Assembly: GCA_018261905.1 (NCBI GenBank)
Contig: JAGTRU010000039.1
Location: 1 to 38,744 of the forward strand
Direction of reading: 5' to 3'
Length of the DNA: 38,744 bases
From: Pseudomonadota bacterium
Lineage (GTDB): Bacteria > Pseudomonadota > Gammaproteobacteria > Burkholderiales > Rhodocyclaceae
The notes under the pieces are model-generated. The model saw only the letters and a program-made list of their open reading frames with translations, was not told where the DNA came from and searched no databases. A program made the position numbers and the translations under genes. Shown here in pieces: positions 8,247 to 17,822 of this stretch. The stretch's first letter is position 1. Each line of letters begins with the position of its first letter.

Positions 8247-8711
8247 ATGCCGAGAATTTACGTCAAACCGCTGTGCGTCGGGGCCGAGGCCATTGATGTG
8301 CACGGTCACGTCAATAATCAGGAATACCTGCGCTGGATGCAGGAAATCGCCATCGAGCATTCGACCGCCCAAGGCTGGCCGATGGCGCGCTACCTGAGCG
8401 AAGCGGCGTCCTGGTACGTCCGTTCGCACCTCATCGAATACCTGCGTCCGGGCCTGCTCGGCGACGAACTCCAGGTCTGCACCTGGGTCGCCACCATGGC
8501 CAACCGCAATTCGCTGCGCCGCACGCTGTTTCTGCGCGCCGCCGACCAGAGCGTTATCGCCCGGGCCGAAACGCAATGGATTTTCGTCGATCTGAAAAAC
8601 GGTCGACCGCTGTCGATTCCCGATCCGTTGCGCCATGCTTTCGAAGTCGTCGACTCCGAGGCGCAGGTGTGGCGGGAAATCGGTTGGCCAGCCCGGCCGG
8701 CGGCCGGCTAA
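8247..8711 (+). CDS. acyl-CoA thioesterase, 4HBT hot-dog family
   Basis: A 154-residue hot-dog protein with the 4-hydroxybenzoyl-CoA thioesterase-type motif DVHGHVNNQEYLRWMQ, followed by EIAIEHS with the conserved acid. Such enzymes hydrolyse acyl-CoA or acyl-ACP thioesters in the cytoplasm; the exact substrate cannot be read from the sequence. Length is normal for YbgC/FcbC relatives. The start ATG has CTGGAGATA nine bases upstream. It is the last gene of the run pyrC-lipoprotein-DUF3025-thioesterase before the kinase. Confidence 0.88.
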   Translation: MPRIYVKPLCVGAEAIDVHGHVNNQEYLRWMQEIAIEHSTAQGWPMARYLSEAASWYVRSHLIEYLRPGLLGDELQVCTWVATMANRNSLRRTLFLRAADQSVIARAETQWIFVDLKNGRPLSIPDPLRHAFEVVDSEAQVWREIGWPARPAAG

Positions 8712-8777
8712 GTGGCGCTCGGGCGAACAACGGCGGTACCATGCGCGTTGCATTTCGGGTAAAGGTTTGACCATTAC

Positions 8778-11288
8778 GTGAGCACGACCAGGAAATCCCT
8801 CTCGGCGTTTTACCGGACACTCTGGCTGACCCTGGCGGTGTTCGCCATTTTTGTCGTGGTCTTCGTGTTTTACGTGCGCTCGGAAAAGCAGATCGACAGG
8901 GCCAACGATCTGCGCCATCTTTCCCTGCAGTTGGCCGGCGAGTTGCGCCAGTCGTCGGACGACCTGACGCGCATGGTGCGGACTTACATCCTGACCGGCA
9001 ATCCGCTCTACAAGGCGCACTATCAGGAAATTCTCGGCATCCGCGACGGGCGCCGTCCGCGGCCGCTCGATTACCAGAATGTCTATTGGGATCTGGTGTC
9101 GCCCGACGATCGGCGGCCGCGTCCCGGCGGTCCGGCTGTGCCCTTGCTCGAACTGATGCGGCAGGCCCAGTTCACCGCCGAGGAGTTTGCCAAGCTGGCC
9201 GAGGCCAAGGGCAATTCGGACGCCTTGACGCGGACCGAGTATGCCGCCATGCAGTTGCTCGAGTCCTCCGCCTCGCCGCTCGACGGTCGTCGCCAAGAGG
9301 CGCGTCTGATGCTGCACGATGCCGCCTATCACCAGGCCAAGGCGGAGATCATGCGGCCGATTGGCGAATTCATCGAGATGAGCGAACGGCGCACCAGCCA
9401 CGCCGTCCTGGTTGCCGAGCAGGCGGCCGGGGTGCTCCGCGGGCTGTTCATCTTTTTCAGCGGCTTGCTGGTCTTCATGCTGTGGCGCGTCTCCCGGGTC
9501 TTGCATGCGACCCTGGGCGGTTCGGTAAACGAGCTTTACGGCTACATTGCCCGGCTCAGTCGGGGCGATTTTTCAGCTCGCGATGCCATCGCTTCGCCAC
9601 CCAAAGATAGCGTCTTCGGCTGGCTGGTCGAAATGCAGAGCCGCCTGCAGGCGACGGATGCCCAGCGGCGCGAGGCGGAAAGCCAGTTGGCCGAGAGCGA
9701 GGCGCGTTTGCGTTCGATCATCGAAGCGGAACCGGAGTGCATCAAGATCATCGATGGTGCGGGCCGCCTGCAACAAATGAATCCGGCCGGACTGGCCATG
9801 ATCGAGGCCGAGGGGTTGCCGCAGGTGCTCGGCCAGCCGGTCGAAACGGTGGTCGCCCCGGAATACCGGGCGGCCTTTGCGGCGATGCATCGGCGGGTGA
9901 TCGCCGGCCAGGCCCAGGTGCTTGAATTCGAGGCGCTGGGCCTGAAAGGCGGCCGGCGCTGGGTGGAAACGCATGCCGTACCGATGCGTTTGGGGGACGA
10001 GGTGGTGCATCTGGCGGTAACGCGCGACATTTCGCAACGCAAGCGCAGCGAAGCCGAGCTGACCCGACACCGCCAGCACCTGGAAGACCTGGTGGCGGCC
10101 CGGACCAGCGATCTCTCGGCGGCGAAACTGGCGGCCGAAACGGCCAGCGTCGCGAAGAGCGCCTTCCTGGCCAACATGAGCCATGAAATCCGCACGCCGC
10201 TCAATGCCATTACCGGCATGGCCCACCTGATCCGGCGTTCGGGCGTCAGTGCGGGGCAGGCCGAGCGTCTCGACAAGATCGAGGTGGCCGGTCAGCATCT
10301 GCTGGAAATCATCAACGCCATCCTCGATCTGTCCAAGATCGAAGCCGGCAAGTTTACGCTGGAAGAAGCCGAGCTTAGCGTCGGCGCCATCATGGCCAAT
10401 GTCTCGTCGATGCTCTTCGACCGGGCCCAGGCTAAGAAACTGCGCCTGGTGGTCGACTGCCAGGCGCTTACCCACCATCTGCTCGGCGATCCGACCCGGC
10501 TGCAGCAGGCCCTGCTCAATTACGCCAGCAATGCCGTCAAATTCACCGAGGCCGGTAGCGTCATCCTGCGTTCGCGTCTGGTCGAGGAAAGTGACGACAG
10601 CATCGTGGTCCGCTTCGAGGTCGAGGATACCGGCATCGGTCTGGATCCGAGCGAGGTCAGCCGGCTGTTCTCCAGTTTCGAGCAGGCCGACAACTCGATC
10701 ACCCGGCAATATGGCGGCACCGGCCTGGGGCTGGCAATCACCCGCAAACTGGCCGAGTTGATGGGCGGCGCGGCCGGGGTCAGCAGTAGCCCGGGGGCCG
10801 GCAGCACCTTCTGGTTTACGGCGCGTTTGCGCAAGGGCATTGCCGAATACGCCTTACTGGCGGCGCCGCCGGCCGATCTGGCCGAGTCGGTATTGCGCCG
10901 CGACTATCCGGGAGCCCACCTGCTGCTGGTCGAGGACGAGGCGATCAACCGCGAAGTAGCGCTCGAATTATTGCGGGATGTCTGGCCACAGGTCGATGTC
11001 GCCGGGAACGGGCTGGAAGCCGTCGAGTTGGCCGGGCGTCACGACTATGCGCTGATCCTGATGGATATGCAGATGCCGCTGATGGGCGGTCTGGAGGCCA
11101 CCGAGCGGATCCGGGCGCTGCCCGGACGGGGCCGGGTGCCGATCGTGGCGATGACGGCCAATGCCTTCATGGAAGACCGGGCCCGTTGTTTCGCGGCGGG
11201 CATGAACGAGTTCATCGCCAAACCGGTTACCCCGGAATTGCTCTTCGCCACCATTCTGAAATGTTTGTCCGCCTCGCCCACCCACTGA
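8778..11288 (+). CDS. membrane hybrid sensor histidine kinase (PAS-HisKA-HATPase-REC)
   Basis: An 836-residue inner-membrane kinase. Order: TM1 (about 15-33), a periplasmic helical sensor (about 35-215), TM2 (about 218-238), a HAMP-like linker, PAS (about 310-425), HisKA with [16 protein letters not shown] (His near 469), HATPase with [16 protein letters not shown] and GGTGLGLAI, and a C-terminal receiver with [12 protein letters not shown], phosphoacceptor Asp in [13 protein letters not shown] (near 763) and KPVT. No Hpt domain, so phosphorelay must use a separate Hpt protein. Translation starts at GTG. No partner regulator is adjacent; the ligand is unknown. The same architecture recurs in the kinase at 33059-36046. 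Confidence 0.94.
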   Translation: MSTTRKSLSAFYRTLWLTLAVFAIFVVVFVFYVRSEKQIDRANDLRHLSLQLAGELRQSSDDLTRMVRTYILTGNPLYKAHYQEILGIRDGRRPRPLDYQNVYWDLVSPDDRRPRPGGPAVPLLELMRQAQFTAEEFAKLAEAKGNSDALTRTEYAAMQLLESSASPLDGRRQEARLMLHDAAYHQAKAEIMRPIGEFIEMSERRTSHAVLVAEQAAGVLRGLFIFFSGLLVFMLWRVSRVLHATLGGSVNELYGYIARLSRGDFSARDAIASPPKDSVFGWLVEMQSRLQATDAQRREAESQLAESEARLRSIIEAEPECIKIIDGAGRLQQMNPAGLAMIEAEGLPQVLGQPVETVVAPEYRAAFAAMHRRVIAGQAQVLEFEALGLKGGRRWVETHAVPMRLGDEVVHLAVTRDISQRKRSEAELTRHRQHLEDLVAARTSDLSAAKLAAETASVAKSAFLANMSHEIRTPLNAITGMAHLIRRSGVSAGQAERLDKIEVAGQHLLEIINAILDLSKIEAGKFTLEEAELSVGAIMANVSSMLFDRAQAKKLRLVVDCQALTHHLLGDPTRLQQALLNYASNAVKFTEAGSVILRSRLVEESDDSIVVRFEVEDTGIGLDPSEVSRLFSSFEQADNSITRQYGGTGLGLAITRKLAELMGGAAGVSSSPGAGSTFWFTARLRKGIAEYALLAAPPADLAESVLRRDYPGAHLLLVEDEAINREVALELLRDVWPQVDVAGNGLEAVELAGRHDYALILMDMQMPLMGGLEATERIRALPGRGRVPIVAMTANAFMEDRARCFAAGMNEFIAKPVTPELLFATILKCLSASPTH

Positions 11289-11360
11289 ACTGGCGGGCGG
11301 CTGCGGCGCTGCGTTCCGGCCAGGGGGGCCGACCAGCGCCGGGGCCGGCCGGTGCGGCGC

Positions 11361-11624
11361 TCAGTAGCGGCGGCGGCGCGGGGGAGCGGCGGTGCCGCTG
11401 CGGGTTTCGATGTGGCGGAAGGTAATGCGGCCCTTGCTCAGGTCGTAGGGCGACAGTTCCAGGGTGACCTTGTCACCGACCAGGATGCGGATGTGGTTCT
11501 TCTTCATCTTGCCCGAGGTGTAGGCAATCAGTTCATGACCGTTTTCCAGCGTGACGCGAAAGCGTGTATCCGGAAGGACGTCATGGACGACGCCTTGCAT
11601 TTCGAGTAGTTCTTCTTTTGCCAA
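11361..11624 (-). CDS. infA: translation initiation factor IF-1 with TTG start
   Basis: IF-1 binds the 30S A site during initiation. The 87-residue protein has the full OB fold ([54 protein letters not shown]) plus an Arg-rich tail ending PPRRRRY. It is about 15 residues longer than E. coli IF-1 and matches the additional IF-1 common in betaproteobacteria. No ATG is available; TTG at 11622-11624 is preceded by AGGGG at eight bases, so TTG is the start. It lies 29 bases after the transglutaminase gene on the same strand, away from any ribosomal-protein operon, so this is probably a second infA copy. Confidence 0.93.
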   Translation of the reverse strand: MAKEELLEMQGVVHDVLPDTRFRVTLENGHELIAYTSGKMKKNHIRILVGDKVTLELSPYDLSKGRITFRHIETRSGTAAPPRRRRY

Positions 11625-11653
11625 GGATATTTCCCCTGTAAGTAAATTGATGG

Positions 11654-12532
11654 TTAACCGGTGGTCAGCACGGCGTCGGTCGATAGTGCTTCTGGCCGGT
11701 GACGTGGCAACTCCCAGGCGCGGCCGGCTTCGGTAATGGCGCTGACCGTGATGACGGGCGGCGGCGAGGAAACGCTGCCGAAGATGGTGGCATAAGAGAC
11801 GTCGGCCGCATCGCGACCGGTGCCGAGGCGCACGAAGCCCATTGGGATGGCGGTGCCGGAAGGGTCGAACATGTACCAGCGGTGGTCGAGGAAAACTTCG
11901 ACATAGGCGTGGAAATCGGTCGGCCCGAGGGCTGGGTCGGCCCCGTAGTCGATGCCGGTGGTGAAGCGGGCCGGAATGCTCAGGGCGCGGCAAATGGCGA
12001 TCATCAGGTGAGCGAAATCGCGGCAGACGCCGACCCGGTCGGTCAGCGTGTCGAGCGCCGAGGTGTTCGAATTGCTGGTGTTCGAGCGGAAGGCGACCTG
12101 CTGGCGGACCCAGTTCTGGATGGCTTCGACGCGGCGATAACCCTTCGGCAGATGGCCGAATTCGTTCATCGCCAGCAGACTGAGGCGGTCGGACTGGCAA
12201 TAACGGCTCGGGTAGATGTAGGTCAGCGCCGACAACGGCAGGCTGGCGACCGGCGTTTCGCCGATGCCCTCGGGTGGCGCGACGTGCTGGTCGATGTCGA
12301 CCGTGGCCTGGTAATAGACATGCAGCGGGCCGGCGTTGCCGGTCAGGCGCAGATAGCGGGCGTGGGTGACCGGGTGGGTCTGGATCGTCGTCAGGACCGG
12401 CTGGCTGATCTGCAACTGCTCGCTGACCACCAATTGGCTGGCGGTCTGGGCGGCATGGATGTTGAAGACAAAATCGGTACCCGGATAAAGGAGTTCGTAA
12501 TGGAGGTCAATCGCGAACTGGATGCGAACCAT
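11654..12532 (-). CDS. transglutaminase-like cysteine protease-fold protein
   Basis: A 292-residue cytoplasmic protein with an N-terminal beta-rich domain (about 1-110) and a transglutaminase-like domain. The catalytic triad is visible: Cys170 in [11 protein letters not shown], His208 in DFHAYVEVF and Asp223 in MFDPSG. Bacterial members act as peptidases or amide-cleaving/cross-linking enzymes; the substrate is unknown. No signal peptide. I start at MVRIQF, with GGGAA upstream, rather than 16 codons earlier. infA follows 29 bases downstream, so the two may share a transcript. Some relatives lie next to alpha-E and circularly permuted ATP-grasp genes; those are absent here. Confidence 0.87.
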   Translation of the reverse strand: MVRIQFAIDLHYELLYPGTDFVFNIHAAQTASQLVVSEQLQISQPVLTTIQTHPVTHARYLRLTGNAGPLHVYYQATVDIDQHVAPPEGIGETPVASLPLSALTYIYPSRYCQSDRLSLLAMNEFGHLPKGYRRVEAIQNWVRQQVAFRSNTSNSNTSALDTLTDRVGVCRDFAHLMIAICRALSIPARFTTGIDYGADPALGPTDFHAYVEVFLDHRWYMFDPSGTAIPMGFVRLGTGRDAADVSYATIFGSVSSPPPVITVSAITEAGRAWELPRHRPEALSTDAVLTTG

Positions 12533-12769
12533 GTATTTCCCAAAATGCGGCGGCCTGTTGTCCAGGCAAACCCCGGGCACGGTCAGGCGACCAATGAAAC
12601 GGCGCTATGCAGCGGGGAAATGTTCAGTTCAGTGTGCCGGCGGGTCGCGGAGCGAGGGCGCAGCAGGGGGGACGGGCATTTACGCGGGGCAGAACGGAAT
12701 TAGCGAAGCTTTGCAGCTTGACTCAGCGCCCATCTTACGCGTGCCGTCCCGGTGCAGCAAGGTAAATCG

Positions 12770-12796
12770 CCCCGGCCGTCTCGCCGGCGACCGGGG
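12770..12796 (-). terminator. possible terminator hairpin after leuA
   Basis: An imperfect GC stem, CCCCGG ... CCGGGG with inner complementary bases, lies 11 bases after the leuA stop on the minus strand. There is no T run after it on that strand (CGATTTACC follows), so it is at best a weak or factor-assisted terminator. Confidence 0.3.
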
Positions 12797-12807
12797 CGCC
12801 GGGCGGA

Positions 12808-14502
12808 TCAGGCCGCCCGGTGGTGCTCTTCGGGGATTGCCCGGGAGCCCAGGCGATTGATCCCGCTGAGCAGGGCTTTCAAGGAAGCGGTAACGATATT
12901 GCTGTCGATGCCGACCCCGTAGTTCTCGCCGCCGCTTTGCCCGGCGATTTCCAGGAAGGCGCAGGCCTGGGCGTTGCCGTCCTCGCCGCTGGGCACCATC
13001 GAGCGCTCCTCGTAACTGCGGACCTGGATGGCGATGCCGGCGTTCTGCAGGGCATGCACCGCGGCGTTGATCGGCCCGTTGCCTTCGCCGGTCAGGAGGT
13101 AGGGCGTGCCGTTGAGGTCGATGGCCAGGCGGATGCCCTGGGCGTTGCCATGTTCGAACAGGTGGTGCTCGCGGTAGCGGACCGGCGCCGTCGGCGTGAG
13201 GTAACTGGCGGCGAACAGCGCCCAGATGTCGGCGGCGCTCATTTCGCCGCCCTCGGCGTCGGTGTGGCGCTGGACGATGGCGGAGAACTCGACCTGCAGG
13301 CGGCGCGGCAGGACGATGCCGTACTCGGTTTCCATCAGGTAGGCGATGCCCCCCTTGCCCGACTGGCTGTTGACCCGGATCACCGAGTCATAGCTGCGGC
13401 CGACGTCGGCCGGGTCGATCGGGAGATAGGGCACCTGCCACGGCTGTTCCGCCTCTTGAGCGGAGAACCCCTTCTTGATGGCGTCCTGGTGGGAGCCGGA
13501 GAAGGCCGTGAACACGAGATCCCCGACGTACGGATGGCGCGGGTGGATGGGCAACTGGGTGCAATGCTCGACGCTACGGGCGACGGCGTTGATGTCGGAG
13601 AAATCGAGGCCGGGATGGACGCCCTGGGTGTACATGTTGAGGGCGAGGGTGACCAGGTCGACATTGCCGGTCCGTTCGCCGTTGCCGAAGAGGCAGCCCT
13701 CGACGCGGTCGGCGCCGGCCATCAGGCCGAGTTCGGCGGCGGCGACGGCGGTGCCGCGGTCGTTGTGCGGATGGAGGCTGATGATGACGCTGTCGCGGCG
13801 GGCGAGATTGCGGTGCATCCACTCGATTTGGTCGGCGTAGATATTGGGCGTCGCGATCTCCACCGTGGTCGGCAGGTTGAGGATGACTTTGCGCTCCGGG
13901 GTGGCGCCCCAGGTGGCGGTCACGGCATCGCAGACTTCGAGGGCGAAGTCGAGTTCGGTGGCGGTGAACAGTTCCGGGCTGTATTCGAGGGTGATCTTGG
14001 TTTCCGGCATGGCCTCGGCGAGCTGGCGGATGAGCTTGACGGCATCGACCGCCATGGCCATGACTTCGTCCTTGCTCAGGCCGAAGACCTTGTCGCGGAA
14101 GGTCTTGCAGGTGGCGTTATAGACATGGACGATGGCCTGCCTGGCGCCCTGGAGCGACTCGAAGGTGCGGCGGATAAGATGCTCGCGGGCCTGGGTGAGG
14201 ACTTCGATGGTGACGTCGTCGGGGATGTGGCCGCCGTCGATCAGTTCGCGCACGAAGCCGAACTCGGTGGCCGAGGCGGAGGGGAAGGCGATCTCGATTT
14301 CCTTGAAGCCGATGCCGCACAGCGTCTTGAACATGCGCATTTTCTTTTCGCTGTTCATCGGCTCGAACAGCGCCTGGTTGCCGTCGCGCAGATCGGTGCT
14401 CATCCATATCGGCGGCTGGGTGATGCTGCGGCTCGGCCACTGGCGGTCGGTGAGCTGGAGCGGCGGGAAGGCGGTGTATTTGGTGGCGGGCTGGCGAATC
14501 AT
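12808..14502 (-). CDS. leuA: 2-isopropylmalate synthase LeuA
   Basis: First committed step of leucine synthesis: acetyl-CoA plus 2-oxoisovalerate gives 2-isopropylmalate. The 564-residue protein is the long form: a TIM-barrel with [11 protein letters not shown] (35-45) and the metal-binding HPHNDRGT (His244, His246), [12 protein letters not shown], then the LeuA dimer/allosteric domain with [10 protein letters not shown] and a Gly-rich leucine-binding region. The start at MIRQPAT is taken from family usage, with CGGAG eight bases upstream; an ATG 27 codons earlier would run into the divergent regulator region. An Lrp/AsnC-type gene diverges 133 bases away, a likely regulator. A large antisense frame covers this gene and is not coding. 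Confidence 0.95.
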   Translation of the reverse strand: MIRQPATKYTAFPPLQLTDRQWPSRSITQPPIWMSTDLRDGNQALFEPMNSEKKMRMFKTLCGIGFKEIEIAFPSASATEFGFVRELIDGGHIPDDVTIEVLTQAREHLIRRTFESLQGARQAIVHVYNATCKTFRDKVFGLSKDEVMAMAVDAVKLIRQLAEAMPETKITLEYSPELFTATELDFALEVCDAVTATWGATPERKVILNLPTTVEIATPNIYADQIEWMHRNLARRDSVIISLHPHNDRGTAVAAAELGLMAGADRVEGCLFGNGERTGNVDLVTLALNMYTQGVHPGLDFSDINAVARSVEHCTQLPIHPRHPYVGDLVFTAFSGSHQDAIKKGFSAQEAEQPWQVPYLPIDPADVGRSYDSVIRVNSQSGKGGIAYLMETEYGIVLPRRLQVEFSAIVQRHTDAEGGEMSAADIWALFAASYLTPTAPVRYREHHLFEHGNAQGIRLAIDLNGTPYLLTGEGNGPINAAVHALQNAGIAIQVRSYEERSMVPSGEDGNAQACAFLEIAGQSGGENYGVGIDSNIVTASLKALLSGINRLGSRAIPEEHHRAA

Positions 14503-14581
14503 GGGATGACTCCGGCGGATCAATTTCGATGGAGAAATATTAAGCCAAAGCGTCCGGCAGATGCTTGCGTATTGAGCTATC

Positions 14582-14607
14582 AATTTTCGATAAATTGGCA
14601 GAAAATT
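14582..14607. promoter_or_regulatory. inverted repeat between leuA and lrp-type gene
   Basis: AATTTTC (14582-14588) and GAAAATT (14601-14607) form a 7-bp inverted repeat 26 bp long, in a strikingly AT-rich stretch (14575-14635) between the divergent leuA and Lrp/AsnC genes. AT-rich imperfect dyads are what Lrp-family dimers bind, so this is a candidate autoregulatory and leuA operator. Only the dyad is seen; binding is inference. Confidence 0.4.
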
Positions 14608-14635
14608 CCAAAAATAATTTCATATTGGCTATTTA

Positions 14636-15106
14636 ATGGAAATTGATCGCTACGACCGGCAAATCCTTGCCATCCTGCAAACCGACGGCCGCATCAGCAA
14701 CCAGGACCTGGCCGACCGCATCGGCCTTTCCCCGTCGCCCTGTCTGCGCCGGGTCCGCACGCTCGAAGAAGCCGGGCTGATCACCGGCTATCGGGCCCTG
14801 GTCGATGCCAGGAAACTCGGTCTGTCGCTGATGGCCCTGATCCACATTTCGATGGATCAGCACACGCCGGAACGCTTCAGCAATTTCGAAAGGCAGATCG
14901 CCGAGATTCCCGAAGTCCTGGAATGTCTGCTCATCACCGGCCAGGATGCCGACTACCAGTTGAAGGTGGTGGTCCGCGACATGGACGGCTACCAGGACCT
15001 GCTGCTCAACCGGATCACCCGCATCAGCGGCGTCACCGGCGTGCATTCCAGCTTCGTGCTGCGCCGGGTGGTGGACAAGGGGGCCTTGCCACTGCAATTG
15101 GCCTGA
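14636..15106 (+). CDS. Lrp/AsnC family transcriptional regulator
   Basis: A 156-residue regulator: N-terminal winged HTH (residues 4-64; DRQILAILQTDGRISNQDLA and GLSPSPCLRRVRTLEEAGLI) and a C-terminal RAM/AsnC effector-binding domain (about 68-150; LLITGQDADYQLKVVVRDMDGY). Lrp-family proteins bind amino acids and form octamers that wrap AT-rich DNA. Divergence from leuA across an AT-rich region suggests control of leucine synthesis and of itself. The start ATG lies immediately after the AT-rich tract without an obvious Shine-Dalgarno. Whether the effector is leucine cannot be told. Confidence 0.93.
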   Translation: MEIDRYDRQILAILQTDGRISNQDLADRIGLSPSPCLRRVRTLEEAGLITGYRALVDARKLGLSLMALIHISMDQHTPERFSNFERQIAEIPEVLECLLITGQDADYQLKVVVRDMDGYQDLLLNRITRISGVTGVHSSFVLRRVVDKGALPLQLA

Positions 15107-15283
15107 GCCCGGCGAATATAAACCGCTCCCCGGGGGCGCCCGGTGTTACCCTGAAGTTGCCGGCTTGCCGGCCCGCTCCAGCGACTGCCTCTTCGGCCTG
15201 CATCTCTCTTCCCCAAGCGTTGTGCCCGTTCGATCAGAACACTTTCTGATTCGTCACCCCGCTTTCTTCCCGGGAGAAGACCC

Positions 15284-15952
15284 ATGGCCGATTACCAGGT
15301 CAGATTTCAGACCATTACGGTGGGCAGTACGGATTACCTGATCCGTTCGCTGCTCGATAACCAGCAATTTTTCGACCCCCGGGGCGAGGCCGAGAAAGCC
15401 GGCATTTCCTCGGCCGGTTGGCCCTTGTTCGGCCAGGTCTGGCCCTCGGCCCGGGTTCTGGCAAAAATGATGGACGGCTTCAACCTGGTCGGCAAGCGCG
15501 TCCTCGAAATCGGGGCCGGCCTCGGTCTGGCCAGCCTGGTCGTGCACAAGCGCCAGGGCGACATCACGGTCAGCGACCGCCATCCGTTGAGCCACAGCTT
15601 TCTCAAGGAAAACCTCCTGCTCAACCATCTCGGCCCGATGGCCTACCAGCACGGCAACTGGGACGAGGCCAATCCGGCGCTCGGCAAGTTCGACCTGATC
15701 ATCGGCAGCGACGTGCTCTACGAACGGGACCAGCCGGCTGTGCTTGCCGCCTTCATCGAGCGGCACTCGGCGGATACGGCGGAAGTCCTGATCGTCGATC
15801 CCAATCGCGGCAACCGTCCGGCCTTCCGGCGGGCGATGGCCGGGCTGGGTTATCTCTACAACGAAACCAGCGCCGACTGTACCTTGGCCGACGGCGAGGA
15901 TTACAAGGGCCATTTCCTGCATTTTCATCGCAGCCGCAAACTGGCGGCCTGA
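15284..15952 (+). CDS. SAM-dependent methyltransferase, METTL21/FAM86-like
   Basis: A 222-residue class I methyltransferase: VLEIGAGLGLASLVV (about 69-83) is the SAM-binding motif I, DITVSDRHPL the acidic motif II, and FDLIIGSDVLYERDQ the post-I/active-site segment seen in the eukaryote-like family 16 lysine methyltransferases. Many such bacterial proteins are annotated as nicotinamide N-methyltransferase-like; the substrate is probably a protein lysine but unproven. A GGGAGAAG site precedes the ATG. The 177 bases upstream contain nothing clear. rnpB follows within 35 bases, with its own promoter. Confidence 0.85.
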   Translation: MADYQVRFQTITVGSTDYLIRSLLDNQQFFDPRGEAEKAGISSAGWPLFGQVWPSARVLAKMMDGFNLVGKRVLEIGAGLGLASLVVHKRQGDITVSDRHPLSHSFLKENLLLNHLGPMAYQHGNWDEANPALGKFDLIIGSDVLYERDQPAVLAAFIERHSADTAEVLIVDPNRGNRPAFRRAMAGLGYLYNETSADCTLADGEDYKGHFLHFHRSRKLAA

Positions 15953-15970
15953 AACGGTGGGCGGGGTGCG

Positions 15971-15976
15971 TATAAT
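15971..15976 (+). promoter_or_regulatory. -10 element of rnpB
   Basis: A consensus TATAAT lies ten bases before the mapped 5' end of the RNase P RNA, the right place for its -10 box. The -35 region is weak by eye (TGAAAC at 15950-15955, 15-bp spacing). The methyltransferase stop is only 18 bases upstream. Confidence 0.7.
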
Positions 15977-15985
15977 CCGCGCTGG

Positions 15986-16490
15986 AAAGTCGGCCAGGCA
16001 ATCGCTGGGTGTCGGGGGCAACTTCGATGCCGGGAGGAAAGTCCGGGCTCCGCAGGGCAGGATGCCAGTTAACGACTGGGTGCTATAAGTCGCAAGACCC
16101 AAGGCAACGGAAAGTGCAACAGAGAATAGACCGCCGATGGCTTTGGACTGCGCCGCTGCTTGCAGCGGCAACGTCCTTTAGTGGGACAGCAATGTCTTGC
16201 TAACGTCGGGTAGCGATACCCGACGGGGATCAGGTAAGGGTGAAACGGTGGCCCGGCGCGAGTCGGGTCGGGGCGACGAAAGTCGCCGCGAGGTAAGAGC
16301 TCACCGCGTCCACGGTAACGGCGGACGGCACGGCAAACCCCATTCGGAGCAAGACCAAATAGGGAAGCAATAGGCGTGGCCCGCGCTGCTTCCGGGTAGG
16401 TTGCTTGAGCCGGTCAGCAATGGCCGGCCTAGAGGAATGATTGCCGAACCCCGCAAGGGGGGAACAGAACCCGGCTTATCGGCCGGCTTT
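15986..16490 (+). ncRNA. rnpB: RNase P RNA, class A, enlarged
   Basis: Catalytic RNA of RNase P, which trims tRNA 5' leaders. Ends pair as P1 (AAAGTCGGCC with GGCCGGCTTT). Universally conserved parts are present: GAGGAAAGTCCGGGCTCC-like CR-I, GTGCAACAGAGAATAGACCGCCGATGG, GGATCAGGTAAGGGTGAAA, GGAGCAAGACCAAATAGGG, and the 3' AGAGGAATGATTGCC...ACAGAACCCGGCTTATCGG. At about 505 nt it is clearly longer than the 377-nt E. coli RNA. The extra length lies in two places: about 16138-16228, where the short P12 hairpin is replaced by several stem-loops, and about 16250-16295 in the next helix. Exact ends are estimated from P1. Confidence 0.96.
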
Positions 16491-16516
16491 CCAATTTCTG
16501 TCCGCTACAATGCGCC

Positions 16517-17659
16517 ATGACCTCTGCCCAATATCCCCTCGTCCGCTGGCTGGAAGCCGGTCTTGAACAAACCGCCCGCTGGCGTTCCGAAGCCGGGGTG
16601 GCGCCGCCGGAGAAAATCCTTCCGGCCGACGATACCTTGACCGCCGATGCCGCTTACCGACTGGCCCGCGAAGGCACGGCGCTGCTCTGGCGCGGCGATT
16701 ACCAGAATGCCCGCAATTTGCTGCAGGCGCTGGCCCGCCGGGCCGACCGCCCGCCGCGCGTCGGGGCGACGGCAAAGGCCGCAACCCCGGCCGCCGCCTT
16801 TCACCAGCACCGCCAGGCCCAGGGCGAGCGGGCCCGCATTCTCGGCGCCCTGTTGCTGCCGCTGACCGCCGATTACCGCATTCCGCTGCGCCGCGGTCAG
16901 GACGTGCAGCAGGCCTGCCGCGAAGCGCTGGGGCCGGAGAGCGTGGACTCGGTGATTTCGCTGCGCGGCCTGCTGGCCCTGGTCAGCGCCCACGAATGGC
17001 GCAAGAAGGGCGCTCTGGTGGCGGCGCTGGGGGCGCGTATCCATCCGCATTTCGGCGTTTTCTCGCCGGTCCGCGGCGAATATGTCGACCTGGTCGCCCG
17101 GGCCCCCTTGCCGGCCGACTGTCGGCTGGCCTTCGATATCGGCACCGGCTCCGGTGTCCTGGCCGCCGTCCTGGCCAAGCGCGGCATCGCGCGGGTGGTC
17201 GGTACCGACCAGGATGGACGGGCCTTGGCCTGTGCCACGGAAAATGCCCGGCAACTCGGCCTGGCGTCGAGCATCGAAATCATCGAGGCCGACCTTTTCC
17301 CGGCCGGGAAGGCGCCGCTCGTCGTCTGCAACCCGCCCTGGTTGCCGGCGCAGCCCAGTTCGCCCATCGAGTACGCCATCTACGACCCCGATTCGCGCAT
17401 GCTGCGCGGCTTCCTGAACGGCCTGGCGGCCCATCTCGCCGTGGGCGGCGAAGGCTGGCTGATTATTTCCGATCTGGCCGAACACCTCGGCCTGCGTTCG
17501 CGCGCCGAATTGCTCGCCTGGATCGCCGCTGGCGGCCTGCGCGTCCTGGGGCGCCTCGATACCCGGCCGCAGCATCCGAAGACGCGGGCGCTCAACGATC
17601 CGCTGCATGCCGCCCGGGCCGCCGAGGTGACGTCGCTCTGGCGGCTCGGCCTGGTTTAG
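16517..17659 (+). CDS. class I SAM methyltransferase with NPPW motif
   Basis: A 380-residue protein whose C-terminal half is an N-methyltransferase-type domain: AFDIGTGSGVLAAVLAKRG (motif I, near 209-227), GTDQDGRALACATENAR (motif II) and VVCNPPW (Asn near 272), the (N/D)PPY/W motif of enzymes that methylate planar nitrogens such as Gln in release factors or ribosomal proteins, or rRNA bases. The N-terminal ~130 residues are variable and helical. It is not PrmC or PrmB by overall sequence; RlmG/RsmC-like targets are conceivable. It starts 26 bases after rnpB. Confidence 0.85.
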   Translation: MTSAQYPLVRWLEAGLEQTARWRSEAGVAPPEKILPADDTLTADAAYRLAREGTALLWRGDYQNARNLLQALARRADRPPRVGATAKAATPAAAFHQHRQAQGERARILGALLLPLTADYRIPLRRGQDVQQACREALGPESVDSVISLRGLLALVSAHEWRKKGALVAALGARIHPHFGVFSPVRGEYVDLVARAPLPADCRLAFDIGTGSGVLAAVLAKRGIARVVGTDQDGRALACATENARQLGLASSIEIIEADLFPAGKAPLVVCNPPWLPAQPSSPIEYAIYDPDSRMLRGFLNGLAAHLAVGGEGWLIISDLAEHLGLRSRAELLAWIAAGGLRVLGRLDTRPQHPKTRALNDPLHAARAAEVTSLWRLGLV

Positions 17660-17822
17660 CCGGAGGGCGCCCGACATCAGGAGCACGGGCGGCTCGGTGG
17701 TGTCCCGAAATTGCAATGGCAGTGTAACAATCGACGGTTAACGTCTGGTGCTGAGTGGCGCGCCGGGCCTTGGCAAATTGCTGGGCGCGCGAAACCTATT
17801 TTCTGGAAAGTGTGCAGTAGCA

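Noticed and set aside
12820..14646. Open frame of over 600 codons on the plus strand
   Set aside because: It is antisense to leuA, is rich in Gly/Asp/Val typical of reverse frames of GC-rich genes and shows no domain.
16009..16203. Small frame inside rnpB
   Set aside because: The sequence is explained by the conserved RNase P RNA.
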